Below, one piece after another: positions 40,601-55,600 of a stretch of DNA of 64,000 nucleotides (its first letter is position 1; every line of letters begins with the position of its first letter). Location: positions 2,232,001 through 2,296,000 of the forward strand of contig JACATO010002204.1 of NCBI GenBank assembly GCA_018389105.1, written 5' to 3'. The translations under genes were made by a program, and so were the position numbers. A model generated the notes under the pieces. It was given only the letters and a program-made list of their open reading frames with translations. It was not told where the DNA came from and did not search any database. This DNA comes from Nautilus pompilius (lineage: Eukaryota > Mollusca > Cephalopoda > Nautilida > Nautilidae).

Positions 40601-43600
40601 CATTGTTTGAAGCTATTAAGAAGCGTTGTAGCTAAATTAATTTTTGAACACATGAAAAATTATTTTAGCCAATTTTATTATTAGTTTAATAGAAATTTGA
40701 AGCTTTCATAGTATATGAGAGTTAGAGAATAAAGATACTTGAATATTTCATATACTTTATAATTAAAAAGTTTCTAAACTATATTTTGGCAAAATTTTCT
40801 TTTGTTACCAGGATTAGTTCTTATGAAGAATTTTTTGATATTAATCCTATTAAACTAAAACTTCATTATCTAGCATAGCTGAACCATGCTGTATTTTGTA
40901 AAACTTAATCTTGAGTAACTCTAGTAAGTAGAATAAAGGAATAATTATAATTTAACCTTAAAAAGGGAAATCTCTAATCTAACCAGTATTTCAAGCTTAA
41001 AGATATAGAAGTATTTTCAGTGACTCATGTACATTATGGATTTAGTCTGTTCACTAAGGCTTATTTATAAGAGTATAAGTGTAATTTGACAGTTTTGAGT
41101 CATTAAATGCTACAGTAAATGCAAATCTTGATTCTACATGATGTTTAGTAAAATTCTCAGTTCATTTGCATTTATAAATTTGTTTTATTTCAGCAAACTG
41201 AAGACCATCTCAGCATGTTGCCTTACACCAAATGCAGAGAATATGCTTTTAGGAACAGAAGGTGGAAATATTCATCTTTTGGATGTAAAAACATTTCATT
41301 TGATGGAACCCATTATTTACCAAGATGTTGTCATGCAAAAGTTAGTATTTTTACATTTTTTAAAGTTCTCTCACAGATGTTAGAATGAGACTTTGGCGTT
41401 GTTTTTAGATCAGTAAATCTTATTTTCAATTCTCTCAAGTATTAAGAATACAAATATATTACAAACAATATCAGAACAAATATAATGAAATTCCAGGACA
41501 ATTGTTTAGAAAAATATCTGGTCTCAGTTCCTTGTTTCCTTAACTCATTGTATGACAATTTGATTTTATGGGATTTATAACTTAAAAATCACTTTCTCTA
41601 AAAATGTTTGTATTAGGAAGATACACACAGTATTCTAAAATATTATTTAGCAGATTCCAGCAAGTCATTTAAGAAGCCAATTTATTGAAATACTTGACTG
41701 CTTTTTCTTTAAAAGATAATGAAGTCCATGCCAGAACATTTACATGCTATGCATTAAACTGCCTAACCAACACATTTTATGCAACTTTTAAAAATACTAT
41801 TTAGTTGCGTAATTACAGATTTTTTCACTACAGAGAGAATAAATGCATAACAATAACATTTAAAATTAATTCACATTTTATGCTAGCACTATTAAAAATC
41901 ATTGCCAGCAATTTATTCCATCAGTTTTCAATTTTATTACTAAAAATAAAGTTTGTAAATGTGTAATTTTAAAAATTAAAAATTTAAAGAAAAATAGCAT
42001 TTTACATCATTTTTTCCTTTATTGCATTTAACGTGCTTGCTGAGATAGCAATTCATTTGTTGAGCTAGTTGTATATGGAAAGACGTAAATGTGTGTATAT
42101 TCAAGTATTAAGTGACTATTGTGATAATGTAGGCTGCACTAACAAAAGCTGATCTTGTTTAGTAGAGAGCCATGAAAAAAGAAGAAAAATGTTTTTGTTT
42201 TTAGTGTACCAGATGACTTCAAGGTAACTCCTGGAGCTGTAGAGGCTATTGCTGTACATCCTACTAATGCAGATAAGGTAAGACTGGAATTTACTATTTG
42301 AAAGTACTTATGATTTTTTAAAAATTATTTGAATTTTAAAAATAGCATTTTGTAAGTAGACAAATAAAGCATTTTTTTTTTTTAGGACATTAATTAATAA
42401 TTATCTTGTCCGCATTATGCTTATCCTTAAAAGGTTTCAAATATTTCGAGTAAATGTGAGTTGGTGTCAAAATCCAGATACTAATGCAAAATTTTGATTA
42501 AATATTATAAATTATCCTTATATCAAATTCTGGAGAGAGAGAATCTAAAAATTAGTTGAGTTTTTGTTTTAGCAAAGAGACCTTTTATTCTGTTAGAGAG
42601 CATATTAGAGTATTTTCTTTGATTTGTTGGTGAAGATTTATTTGTAAACTACTTGATTATAAATCCTTTTTTGACCATCTCTGCTAAAACTGGCCAGGAA
42701 AGTCAGCTGCAACAAGTCATTTTAATGATCTCACACACATTATAATCATACTACTATAGATAGCACATAAAGGTGGATGCTGGTTCACATTATCACATTG
42801 TTTTGCTGTGAAATTGTATCTTCTTGTGCAAGCTTTGTTGTAGTGAATGTATTTAATCTGATAAGCAGCTAGATACTGAATCATTTCCAAATGATATAGA
42901 GGTTTCGAGCAGGCATATTCCGGATCTCATCATTAAGCTGGTCCAACATGATTCAGAGAAGTTGTGGAATTTGTCTGATGTTGACTGTGACCATGAGGAA
43001 GATTGCAAGAAGAGAGGAGTCAAGTGGAGTTCAACTCATTTGCAGCCAATCAGTCTGACATTTCTTAACTCATTGGTCAAAAGATTAGTTGATGATGGAT
43101 GGCACCAAGCTAGTTGACTTTTGTCAACTCATTATGAGAACATTTTCCACTACATGATTCAGGAGACCAATCTGTATGTGCAAATGCAGAGAGAGGTAGC
43201 TATATTAGACAGCACCTGGGTGGATACCACCACCAAGAAGATGAAGGGTATCATAGTGATAAACATCACCATGGGCCTTCATTGTTTTGTCCATCACTGA
43301 TTTTTGGAGTATGAATGATTGACTGAATTTAGCGAGGTTGTCACAGGTCATGATACTGAAGAGATTGAAGAAATTGAATCATTATTGGCACTTCTACGAC
43401 AACAGTTAGGCACCTGCCTCTGATGATCCTAGCAGACTGTCTGTTCAAAATTAGACATCTTGATATACTCTGAATTCTCTCAAGGTAGGAAGCAGATTCA
43501 GGAGAAGAAACACGCTACATCAACGAAGACTAGTCTGGATGTTGAGGGGATTCTGAGGGTGCTTCTGCTGCTGAAAACTGAAGCCTACTAAGAGAAAAAA

Positions 43601-46600
43601 AAGTGATAGGTGCACCCCAACAACAAAGACCATCACATCCTGAGGAAGTAGAGGGGGAAAAATAAGACCTGTGTGCTGCACTCCAGGAATGGCTGTGAAA
43701 TTCCTTTTGCTTGCGGAGTGGAGACCTGCTTCTACTGCCGACTGCAACAGTGAATGATCACTTCTTGGAAGTGAGTGATGCTGAGTCATTCACACTACTA
43801 TTTGAGTCATTCCATGACTAATTAATATATTTTAAAGTAATTTCAATCAGGTGGGTGCATTTTGTGTAGCCACCTTGGAAATTGTCTGCCCTTTTAAACA
43901 AATAAAATTCAGAGTTGTCTGCTCCAGAAAGAATTAAGATTTTTGTTTGCCATCTGACTTTCATAATGGTGTCTATTGTATGACCTCATTTTATTCTAAT
44001 CTTTTGATCAGGCCACTAGTTGTTTTTTTATATAAGTTTCTAAATATTTTAAAAATAATGCTATTGTTATTAGTTTGAAAAGTACTTTACAGAATTCAAA
44101 ATTTACTTTGGAAAAGTCTCTCTCAATTAGATTGAAATTATTATGAACTAAAATTTATTGACATTTGGCCACTAAATATTAGGTAGTAGATGAAATTTTC
44201 AGTTTACCACTAAAACATATGCAAGTTTTCACAAAACATGGAAAACAATTAGGATATGAAGCATTATTATGAGACATACCCAGTTGTCCTGATAAATATA
44301 AAAGACTATCTATAAATTTTTTTGTATTTATTAATATATTTAAATAACTAAGTATACACAACTTAAATATATTATTTGTACATAACATTCTTATTATTTC
44401 AATTGCCTTTAAAAGTAAAGTTTATTTTTTAATTAATCAAAACAAATGTTTAAATAAATTAACAAAGTTTACTTGGCAGAACTAACTTTAGGCTACTCAT
44501 AAGAGAAAAGCAATTATATGGACTTTCAGTCAATATAACCTATAAAAATAGATCTTTAAGCTATCTAGTCTTTGTCACAGATGCTCACTGCTTGTATTTC
44601 TAGTTTGGGTTTTTTTTTTTTTTGTTTTTTTTTTTTTTGCAAGGAAACACAAAATACAGACATTTTTCTGAATCAAGAAATAAGTTTACCACACCAGAAA
44701 AAAATACAAAATAAGTTTTTTTTTGTACACTATTTCTACTTGCATTCTTCTGTGAACATCATTGTCAACAAATGTAGATACAGTTGTCCCCCCTCAGTAT
44801 TCGCGGGGGTTGTGTTCCTAGAGCACCTGCAAAGAGTAAAAAACTGCGAATATTGGACTTGGTCCATAAAAATGCCTATAAACGTCAAAATATAACGTAA
44901 AATATAATAAAAAAATACAAGTAAATATATAATAATAATTTAATAAAAATACAACACTCAGAGAAACACTAGAGATAGCTACACACAGTAAACTGGGATG
45001 ATGCTGGGCTGCATCTGCCTGAGACAGCGCCTCGTGGGCAGCAGCCAATCAGCAGCGAGGAGAAATGAATAACGCTCTCGGATTGGTTACTTTCAAACCT
45101 CCAGCCAATAGCGTTTATTTTATATTGATATTTTGCTGAATTTACGTTAGTATTTATATTACAAAATTAGTAAATTATATTGTTATTAATAATTTAGCGT
45201 TAAAAAGTTTTAAAAATATTGCCACGAAAAAAGCCATTTAAAAATCGCGGAAGATATTTGCGATTCCGTGAATATGCGGGGGTTTCCACGAACAATTATT
45301 AGTTAGGTTCTAAGGAAAATTCCGCGAATTCCGAACTGCGATTACGCGGGGGTCGACTGTACATTCAAAGAGGTTGTGTAGTGCTATGATTAGCACTAAC
45401 AAGTATTACCATGGGACCTGGCACATAAGTCTACTGAGAAAACCCAACCACACTAATACAGAGGAGTGAGAAGAATCTGTGCTGGGGGTTTTGCAGGCTG
45501 ATATGCTATACTTAGCCTGACACTTTACTTTCAGAAAGTATTGCTTTATTGAATAAAGGAGAAACATAAGAATTTTCTTTTTTTAAATTATTCCTTCCTA
45601 AACAGAACTGGTTTCTGTCTAATCTTGTGTGTTGGCTGTTCTACATTATATTTTATGTACACATTGCAAAACAATAAGTTTGGAGAAACAGTTAACATAG
45701 CTACATTTAAATAGGGTTTGCAGTTTGTGATATAATAAATCCACATAATATATAAAAAAATCTTTTTTTCTGAAGATAGTGGGGGTGAGAATTTACCTTA
45801 ATTTATTAACAATTGGTTTATATTTCTGGTATGCCTTTTGTTTTGGCATGCATGCTAATAAGGAAAAAATATCTAGTGCAAATTCCAGTGCTGAGCAATC
45901 AGTAATCATGTCAGTTATGTTTTCATTGTTACATTGCTCATTTGTTTGCACCAGTTGTAAATTTTTCTTTGTTTTCTCTCATTTGTATTTACATGTTTTC
46001 TTTCATTTTCCAGTTTTTGATTGGCTATAACAGAGGTCTTATTGTTTTGTGGGACATCAAAGAAAGCAATGCTGATCAGACATATAATGCTATGCAAGTA
46101 AGTTTCTCGGTATTACGTTTTTGCTTTATTTTTCTGTTGTTGCTTTGTTTTGCTTTATCTCAAAATTGTAAAATATAATATGGATCTGGTTGATATAAGA
46201 TTAAAGAAATACATGTAGGTAACTTATTTCTTTGTAATTAAAACGAAGTTACTTCTTGCATTGTTTAGTTTATATATAATGATGAAAGATGTATATTAAA
46301 ATTACATTATGTTAATTAATTAATTTGATGGCTGAAAAAAATGCCATAATTTGTTTTCCCTAAACATTTTTTCTTCTTTTTATGTTAATAGCATTAAAAT
46401 AATTCTTTTCCTTTTTGCAGCAGCTGGAATCATTATCATGGCAGAGAAGTGGGGAGGAGTTTATGAGTGCTCATGCTGATGGAAGTTATGTAGTATGGAG
46501 CAGTACAGACTCAGAAAGTCCAAAAAAACAACCAACCACACCATTTGGTAGGTTTGATCATTTGAAAATACTTAGACATATGAGGTGATGTAGTTTACCA

Positions 46601-49600
46601 ATTTTATATCTTAGGAATTTTCTTTCTGTCTTGCAGCCAAATTTGCATAAGGTGCAGCTGAAAGGCACTTTATTTGGAGCACTCATATAGCAATATTTAT
46701 GTTAACTGTTCTATTCCCTGCATTTTTTTTAAAAAAAGGAAAATGAAATATGTTTATTTGAAATATTGTGTTACAAATAAAGTGCTGAATGTTTCTGTTT
46801 TTCCTACAAATGTTTACTTCCATTTAGGGTACAGCTTTGATGTCTTTAAGCAGTTAAACAAAGTATGTGCTTTTTTTAAAAATTCACTTATTTTGACTTT
46901 TATATGAGCATCTGTGATTGATTGATTTGCAAAACATTTTAATAAGAAAAATGTGGATTAGATTGTTTAATACTTTGTAACTTTCAATACTGGATAGTAC
47001 TGGTATTTTATTTGTATAACCTATAATAAAAGTTAAGTGCTTTTTTTGTCTTTTAGCTAAGCTCATTAAATTTCATAAAAGGTTTGGTATATTTTAAAAA
47101 TTTTCAGCTATACGTTTTTATTTTTGTAGGTCCTTTTCCTTGCAAGGCCATCAGTAAAATCCAATGGAAAACAACAAAAACGTATGCATTAGTCCCACAT
47201 AGCAATTTTTCTTTCGTTACTAATGTGTTACATTATTTATAGGTTTAGGTGACTGTAGTGTAACTTAACCTTTTCATGGCTGGACTGTTTGGACTAATTG
47301 CTGATCCCAAAAAAGTCCTGCAAAATCCAAGATGGCTGCCCAGATTTCACGTTGGTTTATAAAATGAGCTATAACTAAAAAAAATAAACAATTTCACAAA
47401 AAATGTTAGTAATAAATTTTATTTGAAAATACCTTTTGTGTGATATTTTATGTGGCATGAGTTTTTTTTGCAAAGATTTACCTATCATTGGTTGCATTAA
47501 TATACGGACTGGATACTACCTCCACCAGGTGCCTTGCTTGCATCTCAAATATTGTTCACACACACGTTTTCTTTCTTCCATTTTAATTAGTTCTTGTCCA
47601 GGTAGACTTTCAGGAGCTAAAGTTTTTAATATTTTTCTTTTTCAATTGACTTTCTGCCACCACAAAGTTGCTTAGCCAGCAAATGCCTAAACTGAAAGTG
47701 CCATAAATTTGGCACCATTTTTTTTTTTTAATGTATACAATATGTAGGCATTCACTATTGATACATTTATGAAGCACCAGAACAGGTACCTCACCACTTT
47801 GTACCTGTTCTGCTTAGTTCATAATATCTTTGTTTTATCCGCTAAATCTACTACTACCATAAACAAATTGTAGTTTTTGACTGACAGAGGTTTCTTTATG
47901 GTTTCTGTTTTTTCCACTCCTGCCATTCCTAGTGATGTCGACCATATGTGGAAAGGAGTTTGTTGAAAAGATGTGCACTGTTCTCTTGTCTTTCCATGCA
48001 CATACATGCAACTAACTTACCACATTGGTGAAATTTACTTACACCTTTTGAAAGCTTTGCCTGCCTGAGTTTCTGTTGGGTCTGATGGTCCCACAACTAT
48101 AGGTTTTTTCCTTGGGAAGATGAAATTGTAGTTGGGGGCTGTTGAAAAAATTATTGAAATAAATTGTCCGATAACAGCCATTTGTTTTTTCCACAGGTTT
48201 TTTTAACAACTTTTGCTCCAAGGCTAACTCCAGTATTTACATTGTCAAATTTTCCAGTGTAAACAATGAATGTAAACAACCCAATTTTGGGCATGTGGAC
48301 ATGAAAACTTTCACCCTACGTTTTACTGGCTTCAAAGGCATAAATTGGGTGAAGTAAACTTTTACCATCGCCTCATTGACACTAATGTTTTCTCCAAAAA
48401 AATCTCAATATCTCCAATAGTTACAGGTTTTCACATTGAATCCAAAACTTTAACTTTAAATTTCTCCTAAACCTTCTATAGCTTTGAACATGTGCATAAT
48501 GGCTGACTTGTAGCTGCTCTCATTAAGGATCTCATGAGCAACGTGATTTTGTGAGAGAGCAAGACAATGAAGAGAGATAGCATGAGATTTGAACTACTAT
48601 CATTATGGGACCTTCTAGGGCATTCCAGCTATGAAAGAGTTAAGAGTGCTGGGTGTAGGGCTAAAACTATTTTTGTGTTAAGAAAACTCGAAAATGTTGG
48701 CAATAACTTTGATTACTTGCAAAATATTTTTATAATTAGAATAATTGTATACTTACAGAGAACCATTCATAATCTTTTCGGGTGGCATGCCTCGTGCTAG
48801 CTATGGAGATAAGCACACAATTAGTGTCATGCAGGAGAACACCAGAGACACAGCATTTGATTTCACATCAAGAGTAATTGACTTCTTCACAATTTCAAGA
48901 GCTGACGAAATTGATTCATCAGAAGAAAGAGCCGGTATGTTGAAACACATTTTGGTAGCAATGTTAATAATGTGCAACAAGAAAATTTAGAAATAATGAT
49001 TCAATCAGTTTGTGATAGTTGTTTTTTCATAGACATTCTTCCACTTAGGTTTCCTTAGTAAAAGGTTAGAGAGAGAAGAAACTGTTTCTGTCTATTTCCA
49101 AAGTTTTGGATGTATGTACTTTCATCTGTAGTGTGTAAGGTATTTAAATGTCAAAATATTGGAGCTTATTCCTTATTTTAATGAGTGCATGTGTGTTTGC
49201 ATTTGAAGATTCCAAAAAAGCATTTGAAACTATTTTATTATGATCAATAAAAACAAAAATATAGAATGTTTGGTTCCGTACTTTGTATTTGTTTTTCTTT
49301 TCAGAATATGACGATGCTCACACTTTGGTGGTATTGGCAGAGGAGGAGCTTGTCGTCATAGATTTAGAGTCACCTAATTGGCCTTCCTTCAGGCTTCCCT
49401 ACTTAAATAGCCTGCATTCTTCAGCAATAACCTGTTCTCACCATGTGAATAACGTTCCAGAGCAGATGTGGCAGAAAATTGTTGATGCTGGTGAATCCCA
49501 AGTGGGAAACTTCTCACAGAGGGTAAATTATTAGACTGTCAACCTGCCAATCAGTGAGAGTGTATATTATTGTTTGCTTACTCAGGAGACAAAAAAGCTT

Positions 49601-52600
49601 TTACATGATTGCAGGTCTAGGCACTGTTTATGATTTGGGAGGGGGATTTTGATAAAAACTTAGTCATTGTCTGGAAGATGAATTCTATTAAAGAAAAAGG
49701 TGTGTGTGTTTAAAAACATGTGACAATCAGTAAATATCTTTAGGCAAATCCTTGTAATAATAATTTTGAATGCTATAGGCTTTGCATGTACACTTGTTCT
49801 GCACTGTTAAAAAGTTCTTTTCAGTACAGTAAAATTTCATTACCTTGAAATCTGAGGGAAATATGTTAATTAATTTAAGTTAAACAAAAACCAGAACTGG
49901 CATGCAGACATAGAAATTATTTACTGATCTCACTTGTGCTCTCATTAAATGGAACTGGCGCATTTAGTTTTGAATAATTTCAGCCAGCCCATGCTATTTG
50001 CAAAATTACAAGTCATCAGTTTCTTAGCCAAAATGTTAGTTATTGTCTATCTTTACTTAAATCATTAGGCAATATAGTTAGTTTTGAACTTCCTAACTCA
50101 GCACCTGGTCCAGACAAGATTCATAACCAAATGCTTATAGACATGCCACCAAATGAGAGAATTGCCATTCTGAATCTTTTCAATCAAACTTGGACAAGTG
50201 GTGAATATCCGTCAGCATGGAAGTCAAGTCAGATAATTCCATTGCTGAAACCTAATAAAGACAAGCAAGGTATCAAATCTTACCAACCTGTGGTCCTTAC
50301 TTCCTACCTTGGCAAGTTTATGGTGAAGTTAATCAGTAAGAGACTGTCATGGACTCCATAACGACAAGACCCTACATAAATCCCAGTGTGGTTTTCGTCC
50401 CAAATCAGGCACCATAGATGCTCTACTTCAACTAACTGAAAAGTGCCATTATGCCTTACACAACAAGGAATACACTATAGTGGTTCTCAGAGATCTGGAG
50501 GGAGCCTTTGACAAAGTGTGGTGGGATGGTATCATTATCAAAGCAGCAGAAATTGGCACATCTAGCAGACTCCTAAAACTGCTAAGAAGTTTGAGTGACC
50601 ACACTATTCAAACCCAAATAGCAAATGAAATTTCAGAAAAATTCAAGATCAACACAGTAACTCCACAGAGGGCAGTTCTCAGCCCGCTGGTATTCAATAT
50701 CATGATGTACGACATTCTGCTGTCTGTTGTTCCTGAATCTTGTCAACAAGTCGCCTATGCTGACAATCTTCATAACTCACAAAAATCTTGATTATGCAGT
50801 ATCACAACTCAATATATGCATGAAGGCCATAGACAGGTGGGCAAAGAAGTGGAAATTGAAAGTTTCCAAGGAAAAAACAGAATACATAGTAATTACTAAA
50901 AAGAGAGAGCACACACTACCGTTAGACAATATTGGCATACAGCCGGATGACAAAAGGATTAAATAAAACAAGAACCCAATGATCCTAGGTCTCACTTTAG
51001 ACCGTAGTCTCACCTGGTCAGTGCATATGGACCAACTTGTTGAAGAATGCACCAGATGACTATCTCATGAAAATCATTGCTTCACAACAGTGGGGTGCAG
51101 ACTTCACTACTTTAAGATCATTTTACCCCATCTATGTGAGAAGCAAGATGTCTTATGCTATGGAGATATGGTCATTATGCAGCAAAGCACAAGTGAAAAG
51201 ACTGTCAGCTATTCAAAACTCAGTCTTTGCTTGATGTCAGGAGCTCTCAGATCAACTTCAGTAGTGGCATTAGAAATTGAAACTGACATTCCTCCTCTGG
51301 ACCTATATATAGAATCAGTGATTCTAAACAGGCAACTTAGCTGTCATTTCATGCCCAGAGACTCCCCAGGGCACGTTAAGAAAAACTTCCCCTCACTCAT
51401 TCTATGCAGTCTTCAAAAATTCTAAAGTCAAGAAGTATTTGTCTCTCAGACAGAAGTAGTGTTCAATTCCACTCACTCACAATCCAGAACAAAGCTCCTC
51501 CATGGAAGTGGTCATCACCTGAGATAAAGACATCACTGCCAAGCGATGCAAGCAAGTCAGATATTCCTGCCAAGCTCCAGCAGCTTTCATTAGCGATGAT
51601 CCAAGATCACTCTTCCAGCACTCCAATCTACACAGATGGGTCACTGGATCCCACTAGTGCAGGCATCCATATTCCATCAGAGAAACTTAACATCATTCTC
51701 CCTCTGCCAAAATGTTCAATACTATATGCAGAATTGTAGACTATAGAGAGAACAGTCCAGGAAACTTCAACTGTATTCAAAGATGACACCTTACAATCAT
51801 TTGTCATTCTATCCAATTCCAAGTCCTCTCCCAATTTTGCAGTCATACAAACCTGAGTATTCCCACCAAACTCAAGCTATTCATGTTGCTATTAACACCA
51901 GTTCTGCCCAAATTGCTCTCCAGTGGATTCCCAGCCATGTGGGCATACAAGGTAACAAAAGCACAGATGTACTTGCAAAACTCGCTGCAGAAAGTGGACC
52001 AGTCAATAAAACCACTGGAACAGTGGCATCCCTACAATGTGACATCAGAAATTCCAAAAACAACATCTGGACTAAGAGATTGGCAGGTAACTCCAAAGGT
52101 CGGAAATACTTCAATATACAAAAGAAGCCTAATACCATCAGATACAAATCCCTCAACAGAAAAGAAGCTGCCTAGCTAGTTTTAAACTAGCTGAGGGCTC
52201 AACTTGCCAACTTTGTGGAAGTGAGGAAGAGGATCTTGAACATATCCTATTTCATTGTGATGAGCTTAGTGACTGACATCAGGTGATTTGACACCAATGC
52301 TAGTTTAGCAGACCTGTTAGAAACTAGAAATGGTGAATGAACCAACATCATCCAGATTGTCAACAAAAGAAAAGAATCCATGCCAGGGCTGTGTTGCCAG
52401 ATGCATGACACTACCCATAACCATAATATAGTTAGTTTCAAGAAGACATGGTTTATTCAGGGGTCCCCAGAGAAGAGAGGATATCAACATAATTCTTAAA
52501 TAGAAGTGTTTGACTACACTTGTTCCGTTTGAGAAAAGTGTCTTCTAGTTCTGGGTGATGGTAGTGCAGAAATTTTCTGCTTGGTTCAAAGTGTCTCCAC

Positions 52601-55600
52601 AATCATACAAATAGAAACACTTCACTTTATCTTTTGAAATTGTTGAAAGTTATTTAATTTTAAATTTAATTTTTTTTGTGATGCAGTTTTGTCCTCCCAC
52701 CAAATTAAATTATTAGAATTGCTTTAAAAATTGTATTTGAGTGAATTATAATCAGCAAATGCTTTTGAGCCAAATCAAAATTCAGAATCTGTCTTTATCT
52801 TAAGGAAAAAAAGAAATGGATGATCTGTTTTAGACAGGTCAGGTAACATGCATTGAACCAGTTTCATTAATTTGAATCTGGTTGGTTGTAGTCTTATATA
52901 ACTAAGTTTTATTGCAAAAATTAAAAACTATATGAAAAAAATGCAGACCATACAATTAATTATTAAAAAAACTTAGCTTAAGCATGCTTAAAATGGAGCT
53001 TTGTCTTAGTGAACTTTTAAAGTAAACACTTTAATCAGATTTATCTTGAAATACATCTTTTGTATAAGGCTTTTCTCAGGAGAAAATCTTTCTTCATAGC
53101 TGGAAACTTGAGCTGACACTTAGTGGTAACAAGATTTTAGTGCATTTATTTCATAGTATCATGTCTTGCATAGATATTTAGGCATGAAATTTGTTAGATT
53201 ATCAGTGGTGATTTGTCAGAATTTTTCTACAAATTTTTCAAATGCTGCTGTGAGGTTCATCATTGTTGCCATCATCATTTGACCCTTAGTTCTGTCAAGA
53301 TACTCCACTGGATCCTCACTGGGGTTTCATCTAGACTATGGCCCAGGGAAGCAACTACAATTCATTTTGCATCTTCTGAGTTGTGGTTCTGAATGTATGC
53401 TATTTTATTCTGCCATTTGGCTGGATCTGATGAGATATCTTCTTCAAATACAGTTGGGAGAGAAAGTGTATTTTTGTTTCTTTTCAACTGCTAATGGCCA
53501 TAAACACACTGGTTTAAAAGCCATGCCAATATTTTTCCAGACCTGTGTGCCTCTAGAGGATGTGAATTGTTGAAAGTTTCACTGGACTGCCATTATGTAC
53601 ATTGCATCAGGCATTTGTCTTTATTCATGTCACCAAGTCTATGCATTGCATAGTGAGTAAACTTGTTGAAAGGGATTGTTGGTGGTCACTGATTTTGCTG
53701 AATAAGTGCTTATTTTTTCCATGCAATGATGCTGAAAAAATATTCCAGTCTTGGTATGCATTGGTTATGAATTCCTTGATGCACTACATCTCCAGACAGT
53801 GAAAATCTATGGCAGTATGGTATAAGAACTCACCAGTCTCTGATAGACAATTTTCCAACCACAGGTAAATGGAAAAATACAGTGGTTATCAACATTTTTG
53901 TGAAAGTGATTTTGACTACATCAGCAAAATTTATAGCACTGACAGTGGTTGTATATGTAAATTATGATCAGACTCAATCTTTATAGGGTGTTCAAATGAT
54001 TTGTGAATTGATAAGAACTGATTCTCATCAAGAGAAAGTGCTTACATGTCATTAGTGGTCTTGTAACACTGTCAGGTTCTACCACTGACTTGCTAGGAAA
54101 GAAGAATACTTTTCTCCTATGTTCAGTGTTTCCAGGTGACCCAGTCATAATTGTTACTAATGGTCTCAAACATTTTTCATGTAGCTGTTCCAGTGACAGT
54201 ACAATTCAAGGAATAATTTGTTTATTTTGATGGAAAATGAGTTCTATGTACATAAATTAGAATTTAATACTAAATCAATAACATATTTTGGTGTAATCTT
54301 TGTTTGTTTTTTTTTTAAGTTCTAAAAGTTTGTATTTTTTCTCTTGCAATTGATATCAACTGTGATTTGCAAATTATTTTAAATATTTCTCTTTTTTAGA
54401 CCTGGCCTATTAATGGAGGAAAATCAAAGGCAACAGAACTTGTCACCAGAGATTTGCTATTAACTGGGTAAACATTTTGTTTCATGAAGGCAGTTTACAA
54501 CTGATAAAATTAAAAGATACGAGTTTTTTAGATGAATAAGAAGGCTGTAGTAATATTTTCCTTTTTTGGGGTTTTTAATGCAAGAAATCATTTTTTTAAT
54601 TTCCATAAATTAAAGTGTAATAGTAAACAGGACAAATAATGTCTGCTCACTGGGAGTCATTTGTTAAAATTAAAAAAAATATATATATCTAATTATTTAT
54701 GTAAACATTGCAGGAATGTATGTGTATTGTACTTTTTTTTTTCTTTTAAGTCATGAAGATGGAACAGTTCGGTTTTGGGATGCTTCAACAACTAGCTTAA
54801 CATTTCTTTACAAGCTGACCACAGCGAGTATCTTTAATGGGGAAGTTTCGCAAACAGATAGTGCTGGTGATGGAGAGGAGGAGTGGCCACCTTTTCGTAA
54901 GGTAAACAAAGGAAATGCTTAGATTTTTAATAGGTGTTTTGATTGGGTATCTACTGTATAGATAAAAACAAGAATTGTGTAGGCTTTGAAGTTAAGTGGT
55001 TGTATGGCTTACATTTATTTGAAATTGCTTTTGGAGAATTGAAGAAATGAAATAAAATTTATTTAAATTGACATTTTGTATTGTGAAAAATTCAGGTTTG
55101 TAAACACACTTAAGATGTAAAACTTGTTAAACACTGGCTGTTTCAGCATACAAATGATGTGACAAAATAATTTTGAATTAACAAAAATGTCAAACTACAG
55201 CACTTCAAAAAAGTTAATTACTTGTCTATAAAATTATTATTTTTTTTTAAACTTTTGATATTAGGAATACAAAAAAACAAGGGTATACTGCAGGTTTTTT
55301 TTTTGTTTGTTTTTCATTTTTATCGTCTGCATTGCTACTTCTAGCTTAACTCTTAGCAGCTATCTGTAATGTTTAAATATGTCTAGTAGGTTTTGTGTTT
55401 AAATAAGGTGCTGGTTATTTCAGGTTGGTAGCTTTGACCCATACAGTGATGATCCTCGCTGGGCTATTCAGAAGATTGTTCTATGCCCTCTCAGTGAGAC
55501 TCTGGTTGTGGCTGGCACAGCAGGCCAGGTGATTGTTCTGCAGATGGAAAGAGAACAGAGAGAACAAGAAGTAAAACATGTTCCCGTTAGCATTGTCAGT

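Noticed and set aside
43520-43789. 89-codon minus-strand frame in intron 6
   Set aside because: It is antisense to the piggyBac C-terminal cysteine-rich piece, which is recognisable on the plus strand.
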